From NCBI GenBank assembly GCA_008000375.1, contig SMOI01000206.1:1-29114 (forward strand): a stretch of DNA of 29,114 nucleotides. The letters are read 5' to 3'. Every line of letters begins with the position of its first letter. Position 1 is the first letter of the stretch. This stretch comes from Poteriospumella lacustris (taxonomy: Eukaryota; Sar; Chrysophyceae; Chromulinales; Dinobryaceae). Position numbers and translations under genes: made by a program. This document shows, piece after piece, positions 1 through 12,096 of this stretch. The notes below the pieces were generated by a model. That model was not told the origin of the DNA. It saw only the letters and a program-made list of their open reading frames with translations, and searched no databases.

Positions 1-2
1 TC

Positions 3-1910
3 TGCCACGCGGCCGAGACGTCGCTGCAGCCGCCCTCCGACCGCGAGCGCCTCGCGGCGCTGTGGCGCGACCTGCTGCGCGTGTTCTTCAACCTGCCGGC
101 GCACTACCTCTACCCGCCCTCCTCCGCCACGGCGACGGCCGCGGCCGCGGCGGCCACCGGCGTCCTGGGCGCCGCCTGGTCGGTGGGCACGCGCGTTCTG
201 ACGACGTTCGGCTCGGGCGTCGTGACGGCGTTCCGCGACGCCGACGACGTCTACGAGGTGCGCCTCGCCTTCGGCCGCGCGTACGTGCGCTCGGGCGCCA
301 TCATCGGCGCCGAGCAGCTGTCGGCCGCGGCGCTGTCGGCCATCGGCGTGAGCAAAGGCGGCTCGGCGCGCGCCGACATCGTCTGGAACGGCCTCGTGCT
401 GGGCGACGCGGCGGGCGGCGACGCGGTGGCCGAGCCGTGCCGCGTGTTCTTCGGCACGCAGATGTGCTACGTCTTCCTGCGCCTGCACCACACGCTCTTC
501 GTGCGGCTGCGCGCCGCGAAGGAGCTCGCGCGCGAGGCGTCGAGCCAGGGCCTGCTGCACCGCCTCGGCGGCGCGCAGTCCGCCGGCTCCTGCGGCAACG
601 CCGTCACCGACGCCGACTACGCGCGCCAGCCGAGCGCCACGGGCCTCACCGGCGACTACGCCGCCGACTCCAACGCGCAGTTCACCTCGCCGACCAACGC
701 CGGCAACAGCGCCGCCACCGCCGCCGCCGGTAGCGCCACTGCTGCCACTGCCAACGCTGCCAACGCTGCGCCGGCGGCCGCGTCGATCGCGACGGCGGCG
801 GGCGCCGAGGAGGTGCCGCTGTACACGGCGTTCCTCGGGCAGGTGCTGGCGCTGGTCGAAGGGTCGATCGACGGCGGCCGCTTCGAGGACTTCTGCCGGT
901 CGCTGCTGGGCAACCGCGCGTACGAGCTGTACACGCTGGACAAGATCGTGTCGCAGCTGATGAAGCACCTGCAGGCGATGGCCAACAACGACGCCGTCAT
1001 GAAGCTCATCGGCCTCTTCATGTACCACCACCGCCACCGCCACAGCGCGCTGCCCGCCCACCACACCGCCGCGCCAGCGCCCGCCGCGCCCGCCGCGCCC
1101 GCGCCGACGCTGGACGCGACGCTGTACCGCAACCACGTGGCGCAGATCCTGTCGCACACGATGGAGGACGTGTTCCGCCTGCAGCTGCTCTGCCCCGTCG
1201 AGGGCATCTGCGCCGCGCGCTCCGAGGTGGCCGTGCAGCAGCTGGGCATCCTCGCGCCCTCCTCGGCGCAGGACACGCTCGCCGCCGCCTTCAACCCCGC
1301 CACCGGCGCCTCCGCCGTCTCGTCGCCCGGCGCCGACGACGCGAAGAAGCGCAGCCGCGCCGCCAGCGAAGTCGCCGCGGCGACGGCGGCTTCGCCCGCG
1401 GCGGCGACGGCAACGGCGATGGACGTCGACGACGACGCCGCGGCGAAGGTCGACGACGCTACGGCCGGCGGCGCGAAGGGCGCGAAGAAGGCGGCGCAGC
1501 TGCAGAGCGCCAAGGGCCGCAAGTTCGCGCTGACGCTCGGCGCCGCCGCTGCGGCGGGTGGCGCGAAGGCGCCGAAGGCGGCGGTGCTCTCCGACGCGGA
1601 GGACGACGAGGACGCCGACGGCGACGAGGACGACGAGGAGGCCGCGCAGGGCGACGAGGACGAGGAGGACGGCGGCGCGGACAGCATGGACCTCGACGGC
1701 GACGTGGACGACGACGAGGACGACGAGGAGGACGAGCAGCGCACGGCGCCCACGCTGCACATGATGAACAACCGCCGCGAGGACGTGGACGACGACGAGG
1801 ACGACGATGAGGACGACGACGACGAGGACGACGAGGACGCCGGCGCTCGCCGCCCGCGCGTCGTCGAGGCCGACCGCAAGATCGTCTTCAGTCCGCGCAT
1901 GCGCCAATAG
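3..1910 (+). CDS. SIN3: Sin3-like transcriptional corepressor, C-terminal part (5' end outside window)
   Basis: Sin3 is the scaffold of the nuclear Rpd3/HDAC corepressor complex. The reading frame is open from the window edge, so the paired amphipathic helix and HDAC-interaction regions would lie upstream. What is visible matches the Sin3 C-terminal region: a block ending in VFFGTQMCYVFLRLHHTLF (about 430-510), then the segment around SIDGGRFEDFCRSLLG and YTLDKIVSQLMKHLQA (about 850-985), typical of Sin3 family proteins, and an LSHTMEDVFRLQLL stretch near 1150. Alanine-rich linkers separate these blocks. The last 180 or so residues are a long Asp/Glu tract with Lys/Ala-rich patches, probably disordered. 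Stop TAG at 1908-1910. Third codon positions are almost all G or C. No intron is needed in the visible part. Family assignment is firm; the extreme acidic tail is the unusual part. Confidence 0.85.
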   Translation, partial: CHAAETSLQPPSDRERLAALWRDLLRVFFNLPAHYLYPPSSATATAAAAAATGVLGAAWSVGTRVLTTFGSGVVTAFRDADDVYEVRLAFGRAYVRSGAIIGAEQLSAAALSAIGVSKGGSARADIVWNGLVLGDAAGGDAVAEPCRVFFGTQMCYVFLRLHHTLFVRLRAAKELAREASSQGLLHRLGGAQSAGSCGNAVTDADYARQPSATGLTGDYAADSNAQFTSPTNAGNSAATAAAGSATAATANAANAAPAAASIATAAGAEEVPLYTAFLGQVLALVEGSIDGGRFEDFCRSLLGNRAYELYTLDKIVSQLMKHLQAMANNDAVMKLIGLFMYHHRHRHSALPAHHTAAPAPAAPAAPAPTLDATLYRNHVAQILSHTMEDVFRLQLLCPVEGICAARSEVAVQQLGILAPSSAQDTLAAAFNPATGASAVSSPGADDAKKRSRAASEVAAATAASPAAATATAMDVDDDAAAKVDDATAGGAKGAKKAAQLQSAKGRKFALTLGAAAAAGGAKAPKAAVLSDAEDDEDADGDEDDEEAAQGDEDEEDGGADSMDLDGDVDDDEDDEEDEQRTAPTLHMMNNRREDVDDDEDDDEDDDDEDDEDAGARRPRVVEADRKIVFSPRMRQ

Positions 1911-2254
1911 GCGCGCCCCTGACCCCGACCCCGACCCGCCCTCCGCGGCGGCCGGCTGCGCCCCGCGCGCGCGTCTTGTCCAGTTTGTACAAAGTTTGTC
2001 GCCTGTCCCTCTTTCTTTTGGCTTGTTTCCTGGCTCTGTCGGGCGGCGGGTGCGATGCACACACAGGCGGTGCCCACTCCGTCGCGACGAGCGGTCTCTG
2101 TCGCGTAGCGCACGATACTTAAGACATTAATTATAGTTTGAACGACTGGCGCGCAGCCGCTACAGGACTAATCACACTTTATACAGGAAGAGAGCACAGC
2201 GCAGAGTCAGTGGGACGGAAGTCAACGAAGCCGCCGCGAACAGGGCCGGCCGGT
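1911..2254. other. Convergent intergenic region between SIN3 and the left RIIa gene
   Basis: This 344-bp stretch holds the 3' flanks of two converging genes. It is GC-rich next to SIN3 (to about 1965) and becomes AT-richer from about 2100. No AATAAA-type signal or ORF of merit is seen. It ends at the left outer boundary of the inverted repeat and shares nothing obvious with the sequence outside the right arm. Confidence 0.6.
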
Positions 2255-2487
2255 TAGTTGGTGAAGCCGGGCTCGTCGCTGGGCAGCTCGTTGCTGGCCT
2301 CCGCGCGCCATTCGCCCAGTCTCTTCGCATCACCCTCTTCAATCTTCTGACGGAAATAGTTCCACGAGAAATCCAACACGTCATCGGGATTCGCCCGAAT
2401 GACGGCTTTGGTGTATTGACGCAGGATGGAGGCCAGCTCCGGGTGGATCTTGATCTGATCTGCCGAGAATATCCGTTCCACTTCCAT
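2254..2487 (-). CDS. RIIa-domain protein, ropporin/RSP11-like (left copy)
   Basis: A 77-residue protein made almost entirely of an RIIa dimerisation/docking domain. The stretch from about residue 9 to 46 (ADQIKIHPELASILRQYTKA, then VIRANPDD and FSWNYF) resembles ropporin-1-like and radial spoke protein 11, which dimerise and bind amphipathic helices of A-kinase anchoring proteins in the axoneme. Those relatives are usually longer; here only a short polar tail follows. The ATG at 2485-2487 is the first in frame and precedes the domain directly. The stop here is TAA, whereas the right copy ends in TAG because the arm identity stops inside this codon. Transcribed divergently from the left UBE2D gene across a 540-bp shared upstream region. 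A ciliary role is inferred from the family. Confidence 0.8.
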   Translation of the reverse strand: MEVERIFSADQIKIHPELASILRQYTKAVIRANPDDVLDFSWNYFRQKIEEGDAKRLGEWRAEASNELPSDEPGFTN

Positions 2488-3704
<1,217 letters not shown>

Positions 3705-4036
3705 GTGTTCGTTCTGTTGTAAAGATTTCTAAATACCATCAATCTGCTTGCTCTGAGCTGTTGCTCTGCTTCGTTGCTGTTTGTTGCGTGCTGTGGTTGT
3801 GTTGCTTCTAGTACAGTTGGCGGTGGGTCGTAGGTGTGGCCGTTGTCCTGATTCATCTGCAAACACCTGTGCGTGCGGAGGGCGTGAAGGTGGTTTTCGC
3901 ACCCGACAAAGCCGTGCGACCTATTGTGAAAGAATGAACAAACCAAGCTCTCAACCGTAGCAGACAAACAGAACAAGTCAAGGGCGAGTCAGAACGAGTG
4001 ATCGTATTTATCTCGCTTTACACGCGGACCCAACAA
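3705..4036. other. Unique spacer at the centre of the palindrome
   Basis: The 332-bp loop between the two arms, lying between the 3' ends of two converging UBE2D genes. It has no convincing ORF. Near each end a TGTAAAG motif sits about 173 nt after the respective UBE2D stop codon (3718-3724 on +, 4016-4022 on -). Each is followed, after a short divergent stretch, by AAATAC and ATCA. The similarity may be a decayed inner part of the arms or two independent poly(A) signals. Confidence 0.6.
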
Positions 4037-4125
4037 GCGTCGAAGTCCACCGCGCCGAAGACCGCGCCGACCCTTCCCAGATCCACTTCGCGTGGGAGCC
4101 GCCCGTTAAAAGTCGCGGCGACTCA

Positions 4126-5253
<1,128 letters not shown>

Positions 5254-5487
5254 ATGGAAGTGGAACGGATATTCTCGGCAGATCAGATCAAGATCCACCC
5301 GGAGCTGGCCTCCATCCTGCGTCAATACACCAAAGCCGTCATTCGGGCGAATCCCGATGACGTGTTGGATTTCTCGTGGAACTATTTCCGTCAGAAGATT
5401 GAAGAGGGTGATGCGAAGAGACTGGGCGAATGGCGCGCGGAGGCCAGCAACGAGCTGCCCAGCGACGAGCCCGGCTTCACCAACTAG
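5254..5487 (+). CDS. RIIa-domain protein, ropporin/RSP11-like (right copy)
   Basis: Same 77-residue protein as the left copy. The RIIa helix-turn-helix region covers about residues 9-46 and is followed by a short acidic tail ending GFTN. The stop codon is TAG (left copy TAA): the two genes are identical through the last sense codon and the first two bases of the stop, then their 3' flanks share nothing. In relatives this domain docks amphipathic helices of radial spoke or A-kinase anchoring proteins. Here no other domain is attached, and no second exon is apparent downstream. Confidence 0.8.
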   Translation: MEVERIFSADQIKIHPELASILRQYTKAVIRANPDDVLDFSWNYFRQKIEEGDAKRLGEWRAEASNELPSDEPGFTN

Positions 5488-6332
5488 CTGAAATACTGCC
5501 AAGGTGCTACAACTTTGAGGCGTGAAGGTTAAAAGCGGTTGCTGCTCGCAAAACGTATGGTTATACGCTCGTTGTCGAATCAATAGTTCTGACAGGACTT
5601 GAAGCTCGTTCCCGGCAGTGACTGCATGGCGGATCTTTGTCTTATATAGAGAAGGCTGTATTGCCAGCCAGATGCTGTTCTTTCTTGGCGGTGACGCTGT
5701 CAGTATGTGTCGACGATGGTTGTGCTACGATTCTGTACGGTACATAATCCATCAGTATCACACAAAATCACATCGAAAATTCACGGCAGACCGGAACTTC
5801 ACATCTCCTTGTCTCTGCTCTTTCGAAGGCGACCGCGTTAGTTTTCCTGTAGGTAGACACAGGTGTCTATCATATTAAGGACGACTTATGTATCTGCTTG
5901 ATGAATTTATTGCTGTTCACAAACCAGCCATCGTTGAGTTGTCGTTGGATAGCTGAGAAATTAGAACGTGTACATTTCATGCTCAGATTTCTCGAGCACA
6001 GCACGAAAAAGGAATTCGATCGAGACGAGGTCACTGAGAACTTCTGTGTGAGTAACAAAAAAGCGCGAAGGATTGTGTAAAGAATGCTCCGATTCGATGG
6101 TGCTTGACGACGATGGTGTTTCCCTGGTTTGGTCCCCCACCGAGTTCGCGAGGGACCAGGGTCTCCTTTTTCAGTTTTGTTTTTGCACCTTTTTTGCCCT
6201 TTCCTCGCTCCTTCCTTTTCCTTGTTCTGTTCGTCTTCAACGTGGCGTCGTTCGCAGCCACCGAACGAACGTTGAACGTTGAGGTTGACGTTGCCACAAG
6301 TGTTCGGTTCCACTCATCAATGGACCTTCATT
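5488..6332. other. Intergenic region between the palindrome and the CCCH gene
   Basis: This 845-bp stretch is AT-richer than most of the window. It carries the 3' flank of the right RIIa gene and the upstream region of the CCCH gene. ORFs of 60-147 codons exist on both strands but match nothing I recognise and lack the GC-rich third positions of most genes here. A short inverted repeat (CCCTGGT at about 6123 with ACCAGGG at about 6156) was tested as a tRNA and does not fold as one. Confidence 0.5.
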
Positions 6333-7946
6333 ATGAATTGGGACGTCGGTGGTGAGATGGGCTTCCCCATCTCCTCTTTTCCTCAGCTTCCTCAACAGTC
6401 CGACAAATCAGACTGGACCATGAGCTTCAATGATGGTGGTGTGTTGGACTCTCGCCCTTCGTTTGGGATGGGCCCAACTATCATCGAAGAAACGACCGAT
6501 GATATCTTGGACAAAATGGAGCAGGCAGGTCGAGTGCCAAGCAAGGAAAAATTTCGTCGAATGGCGTGCAATGTAAGATTTATATTCCGTCGGCATCTGA
6601 ACGTTGACTTTTACGAAATACTTGACTTGTATCAGACGTTTATTTATACCGGCGCATGTCCATACAATGACCGATGTGTATTTTTGCACGACTACCGTAT
6701 CAAGACGGAGGGCGCAAAGGTTCGTACAACCCGACAAACAAAGATCAATAGCACAATCAAAGACACTTTCTATTGGCCAGACATGTTGGTAAGGGATTTT
6801 TGCCTTGATTCGTTCATTTGGCGATGGCGATAGAGATATAACAAACTCATTTTCTAACAAAAGAGAAAAGATGTGGTGAAGCACTTGGACGCGCAAGGCC
6901 TCCCCACTGCAAATCAAATGTACATTATTCCTGAGCCATTCAAAATGAATCCTCACAACTTTCATAACCGAGGACTGTACTCCGTGTGGGCACACTTCGT
7001 GGAGTTCTGCATTCACAACAACGTTCTGGTATCGAAGCGATTCGCGGATATTCGGACGGAACCTTTCTTTGAAATGTCGAACTATCGAGAAAATCCGCAC
7101 GTGCCTCAAGGGAAGAGATTGCCAGTGTTTATTCACTTATCCATGACGAAGCCTGAGCGGCGACCAACACCCTACGGATGGGCAGCTGGACCTTCCGAAG
7201 CAGGTATGCAAACCAAAGATCCCATCAGATCACACCATTCCTTCGATCGAAGAGACATTGTCCCTTCTCCGGCCATTGGTTCGTTCAATGTTTATCGAAT
7301 CGACGAGCCCAGAGGTTCATTGCTATCAACGCCGGTCATGCAGAATAATGGTCGATACCACAGCATCGACAACGATCATTTTCTTGCGGAAACGGGCTGG
7401 ACGGACCTCAACCATTTCCAAGAACGTTCAAGACCAAGCAACCCCAGACCACAGTATAACGATGCCGTGCCATCGACTTTGAAACGTTCGGAAATGATGA
7501 GTTCCCGACTTCACTTCGATTGGCAGCTGGAAGGCGACGAAAGCTACACACGTGCGGCTGCAGAGAATGAACTATCGTTCCGTAAGACCGCGGAACCAAC
7601 GGACCAGAATCCCTTGATGACGTTCGACAACAGAGGATACTACGTCGGAGGAACAGAGGATGCAGCACATCAATTTGGAATGCTTGAATCGCCCGACAAA
7701 ACGATGTCCACTGATGAAAGCCACATCAAAACCTTTGACGAGGAGGAAGACCTGTTGGACAACTCACAGTGGATCCGCTCAGCCGACACGCTGTCTTTGT
7801 GGGCCCCCTTACGACATGGCAGTAGACCTATTTTTCGAAATTTCTCTGATCAACCAATCAACCAGAAGCTGGAACACGGCGACCCTAATTCTGGCGTGGA
7901 TCCCTCGCCTCTGCAAACAATCCCCACTATGCGATGGTCGACGTGA
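6333..7946 (+). CDS. CCCH (TIS11/TTP-type) zinc-finger protein, three exons
   Basis: Exons 6333-6572, 6636-6788 and 6864-7946 give a 491-aa protein, all junctions in phase 0. Removing intron 1 joins MAC-N to TFIYTGACPYNDRCVFLH, creating a single finger C79-x8-C88-x5-C94-x3-H98, the spacing of tristetraprolin/TIS11 fingers that bind AU-rich mRNA. Intron 1 is 63 bp with no in-frame stop; intron 2 is 75 bp and has one. The finger is followed by a moderately conserved-looking stretch (YWPDML, then about 100 residues to KRLPVFIHLS) and a long Ser/Asp/Asn-rich tail. The ATG at 6333 is the first in frame. Codon use is much less GC-biased than in neighbours such as MCM4. mRNA binding is inferred from the finger; a single finger binds more weakly than the tandem pair of TTP. 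Confidence 0.8.
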
Positions 7947-8607
7947 GCCTTATTCACCCATTCATGCAAATGTTTTCATGTTATGCTCTCTCAACTCTGC
8001 ACACATCGAATGCCAGCATCATATGGAAGCCACTTCAGGAAGTGTATAAAGTATTTTCGTCTTGCACTTCGGTTTTTATTGAAGTTTTTGTGGCTTCACC
8101 AGACTACCCCCATTTCCATGTCGTTCACTCGCGTGTAGCCTTAACATCACTTTAAAAGCACTTAACAGCACTTTACTATACTTGATGTTTACGTCGGATT
8201 ATGGTGTAGCACATGACACCGATCAAATACAAGCACACAAGTGCCTACAGATAGGAATCGTGTGATGTACCATACCGCTCACTGGGCAGTGTCCCGACAA
8301 CCGACAACCGACAACCGACAACCGACAACCGACAACCGACAACCGACAACCGACAACCGACAACGGACAACCGATAGCAGACAAGAGACAAGAGACAAGA
8401 GACAACCAACAAGCGACAAAGGACAAAGGACAGACTTCAAATTCAAGTCGCCGCATCGTCGCCGCGTCGCCAACAAGATCGAGCGATAGCAGCGATCGCC
8501 GGTGAAGCAGAGCTGTACAGTCAACATTTCTTTCGATTTCCCTGCTCGTTGTATATACCTCACCCAGCGGAAGGTGAAGGAGCACTCTGCGTCCTCGCGC
8601 CAAGACC
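7947..8607. other. Intergenic region between CCCH gene and MCM4
   Basis: 661 bp containing the AT-rich 3' flank of the CCCH gene (7947-8290), the heptamer array (8294-8433) and the MCM4 upstream region, where base composition shifts to GC-rich. No further gene is supported; long reading frames across the array come from its period and lack of stop codons. Confidence 0.6.
8294..8433 (+). repeat. Heptamer tandem array (CCGACAA-type), 20 units
   Basis: Exactly 20 units of 7 nt. The first ten are perfect CCGACAA; the rest vary at the first three positions (CGGACAA, CAGACAA, GAGACAA three times, GCGACAA, AGGACAA and so on) while the ACAA core is kept in nearly all. It lies about 175 bp upstream of the MCM4 start codon. 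On the other strand the unit is TTGTCNN, the same pattern as at 23448-23496 and 25805-25839. Confidence 0.95.
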
Positions 8608-11600
8608 ATGGACGACCACAACGACGACCTGCCCCCATCTTCGTCTCAGACGGTCCCTGGCACTCAAGATGGAGGACAAAGAGCCAGTGCCCCGCCAACT
8701 CCCTCCCAAAGAACTCCCATCAGATCCCAACACATCATCAGAAGTCCCGTGCGGTCCCAGATCGCTGACGTCCAGTCGACCCCTGTCCAGACCCGCGACC
8801 GCGACTTTGTGGCGAGCAGCACTGTCGCACGGCCACGCGGCGACCTCGGCCGAACGAGCACCACACAAACCTACTCGGCGCTGCGGACGACCGAGTTCAT
8901 TCCCGCGGGCCGCAACGGCGACCGGATGATCGTCGTGTCGACGCCGATGTAAGCTCCACCCGCCGCGCTGCGTCGCCTCCTTCACCCCGCGTCAGTGGCT
9001 CACACGAGGGCGTCATGTAGGGACGACGGCTATTCGCCACATCGGCGGACGGGCTCCGCCATCCGGTCGGAGGTGGCGCAGCGCATCGAGGGCATGCGCG
9101 CGCCGCTGAACCTCGCGGGGCTGCTCGACGACGACGCCGCGCCCAACGGCGCAGCTCCTGCGGACGCGGACGCGGCCCACGCAGAGATGGACGAGGACGG
9201 ACCACAGGCGGAGACGCGCATCTGGGGCACGGACATCAACGTGCAGACCTGCGCCGACGTGTTCCGCTCGTTCCTCCACTTCTTCAGCCCGCAGACGCAG
9301 CGCTCCGCCTTCCAGCTCGCCGCCGCCGCCGCCGCCGCCGAGCAGCTGCCGCACTACCGCGCACTGCTGCGCGACCTCGTGACGCGCGGCGAGAACGTGC
9401 TGCCGCTGGACCTGCGCCACCTGCTGGCGTTCCCCGCGACGAAGCAGCTGCACGCGCAGCTGCTGCACTTCCCGCAGGACATCGTCCCCATCCTCGACCA
9501 CGTCGCGCACGACGAGGCCTGCGCGCTCTTCGCCGCGGACGGCGGTGCCGACGCCGTCGCCGCGCAGCTCGGCGGGCGGCGGATGCAGGTGCGACCGTTC
9601 GCGCTGCCGCAGAACAGTCGACTGCGCGGCCTCGACCCGCAGCACATCGAGACGCTGGTGGCGCTGCAGGGCCTCGTGGTGCGCGTGTCGTCCGTGGTGC
9701 CCGACCTGAAGCAGGCGTTCTTCCGCTGCTCCGTCTGCGGCGCCTCCGTCACCGTCGTCATCGACCGCGGCAAAATCGCCGAGCCGACGAGCTGCGCCGC
9801 CTGCAGCGCGCCGGGCGCCATGACGCTCGTGCACAACCGCTGCGTCTTCGCGGACAAACAGCTCATCCGGCTGCAGGAGCGGCCCGACGAGGTGCCCGAG
9901 GGCGAGACGCCCACGACGGTGTCCGTCTTCGCGTACGACGACCTCGTCGACGCGCTGCGGCCGGGCGACCGCGTCGTCGTCAGCGGCATCCTGCGCGCCG
10001 TGCCGCGGCGCCAGTCGTCGAAGCAGCGCGCGGTGCTGTCGGTCTTCCGCACGTTCCTCGACGCGATCCACTTCCAGCGCAAGGGCCTCGACGTGTCCAC
10101 CGACGCCGCCGGCGCCGCGGGCGACGACGACGGCGACGCGTTGGCGCGCGCGCTGGCGCAGGAGGCGCGCGACGAGGCGCGCGGCGCCCTCGACGACGAA
10201 GACGCCGCCATGTTCCGCGACGGCGACGCCGACGGCGCCGCAGCCGCAGCCGACCGTGACGGTGACGGTGACGAAGACGACGACGACGACGCCGCCGCGG
10301 AGGCGGCCGCGCTGGCGGCGGGCGCCAGCGACGACGCCGAGGCGACGCTGGTGCGCGCGCTGTTCAGTCGCGAGAAGCGGCGGCAGTTCCGCGCGTTCGC
10401 GGCGCGCAGCGACGTGTACGAGGTGCTGCTGCGGTCGTTCGCGCCGTCGGTGTACGCGATGGAGGACGTGAAGCAGGGGCTGCTGTGCCTGCTTTTCGGC
10501 GGCACCTACCACCGCCGCACCGGCGCCACCGCCGCCGCCCCCGCCGCCGCCACAGCGCCGTCTTCATCGTCATCGACTGCGGCCCCGACGGCGGCCCCGA
10601 CGGGGCGCGGCGGCGCGTTCCACATGCACCAGCGCGGCGACATCAACGTGCTGCTGTGCGGCGACCCGGGCACGTCCAAGTCGCAGCTGCTGTCGTACGT
10701 GCACCAGCTGTCGGCGCGCGGCATCTACACCTCCGGCCGCGGCTCGTCCGCCGTGGGCCTCACCGCCTCCGTCGTGCGCGACCCCGAGACGCGCGACACG
10801 GTGCTCGAGTCGGGCGCGCTGGTGCTGTCGGACCGCGGCGTGTGCTGCATCGACGAGTTCGACAAGATGTCCGCCGGCGCGCGCGCCGTGCTGCACGAGG
10901 CGCTCGAGCAGCAGAGCGTCTCGGTGACCAAGGCCGGCATCGTCGCCACGCTGCACGCGCGCGCCGCGGTGCTGGCGTCGGCGAACCCGGCGCAGTCGCG
11001 CTACAACCCGCGTATGTCGGTGACGGACAACCTGCAGCTGCCGCCGACGCTGCTGTCGCGCTTCGACCTCGTCTTCCTCGTGCTCGACCGCGCCGACGCC
11101 GAGCACGACCGCCGCCTCGCGCGCCACCTCGTGTCGCTCTACTACGACATGGACGACGCGCTCGACGCCGCCGCCGGTGGCGCTGGCGGTGCGGGGGCCA
11201 CCGCGTCGACGGCGACGGCGACGGCGACGGCGACAGCGACAGCGGCCGCCTCTTCGGCCCCCGCGACGACGACGGCGGCGGAGGACGTGACGCGCTGCAG
11301 CGCCGTGTCGCAGCAGTTCCTGCGCGAGTTCGTCCAGTTCGCGCGCGCGACGATGTCGCCGCAGCTGTCGGCGGAGGCGCAGGTGGCGCTGGTGCAGCAC
11401 TACCTCGACCTGCGCCACCACCACCACTTCGGCGGGCCGGGGGCCGGGGCGGGGGCCGGGGCGGCGATGGCGGCGGCGGCGGCGTCGTCGCTGGGCGGCG
11501 GGATGAAGGTCATCTCCGCGACGCCGCGGCAGCTCGAGAGTCTCATTCGCCTGTCGCAGGCGCGCGCGAAGATGCGGCTGTCGCCGACGGTGTCGCTGGA

Positions 11601-12096
11601 CGACGTGTCGCAGAGCGTGCGGCTGATGCGCGTCGCGACGCAGTCGGCGGCCACCGACCCGCGCACGGGCCTCATCGACATGGACCTGCTCACCACCGGC
11701 CGCTCGCTCGCGAGCAAACAGGCCACCGAGCAGCTGCAGCACACGCTGCTCGCCGTGCTGCTGCAGCTCGTCGGCTCGGCGCACGCGCCGCACACGAAGC
11801 GCCTCGCGCTGCCGCAGCTGCGCCAGGAGATCCAGCGCCACCTGTCGGCGCAGGCCGCGGGCGGCGGCGGCGGCGGCGGCGGGGGCTACGGACAGAGCAG
11901 CGCCGTGTCGGGCAGCGACGTGGAGCAGGCGGTGCGCGCGCTGGAGGCGGAGGGCGTGCTGCAGTTCGTGGCGCGCACCGGCACCGTCATCGTGCGCGGC
12001 GGCGCGCTCAGCGGCTACGCGGCGCAGCACGGCGGCGGCGGAGGCGGAAGCGGCGGCGGCGGTGGGGGCGCGGCGATGGAGCTCGACTACGAGTAG
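8608..12096 (+). CDS. MCM4: MCM4, subunit of the replicative MCM2-7 helicase
   Basis: Exons 8608-8948 and 9021-12096; the 72-bp intron (GTAAGC..GTAG) splits an ATG codon and joins STPM to DDGYSP. Product 1,138 aa against about 860-930 in animals and yeast. MCM2-7 unwinds DNA at replication forks. The N-terminal 110 residues are a Ser/Thr/Pro-rich tail with TP and SP sites, as in MCM4, a known kinase target. IWGTDINVQTC is an MCM4 signature. The zinc motif is C350-x2-C353..C372-x2-C375. Walker A GDPGTSKS has lysine 667, Walker B is CCIDEFDKM (D725), and the arginine finger SRFD has R794. The extra length is alanine-, glycine- and Asp-rich insertions: after the N-terminal domain, just before Walker A (Ser/Ala/Thr/Pro), after the AAA+ core, and glycine runs near the C terminus. 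All catalytic residues are intact. Confidence 0.97.

Noticed and set aside
6120-6165. Inverted repeat around GAGTTCGCGAGGG considered as a tRNA fragment
   Set aside because: The stems overlap each other, and no D arm, anticodon arm or proper T arm can be drawn.
8294-8433. Heptamer array as a CRISPR or as coding repeat
   Set aside because: There are no spacers between units, the unit is only 7 nt, and the implied peptide frames have no start context or homology.
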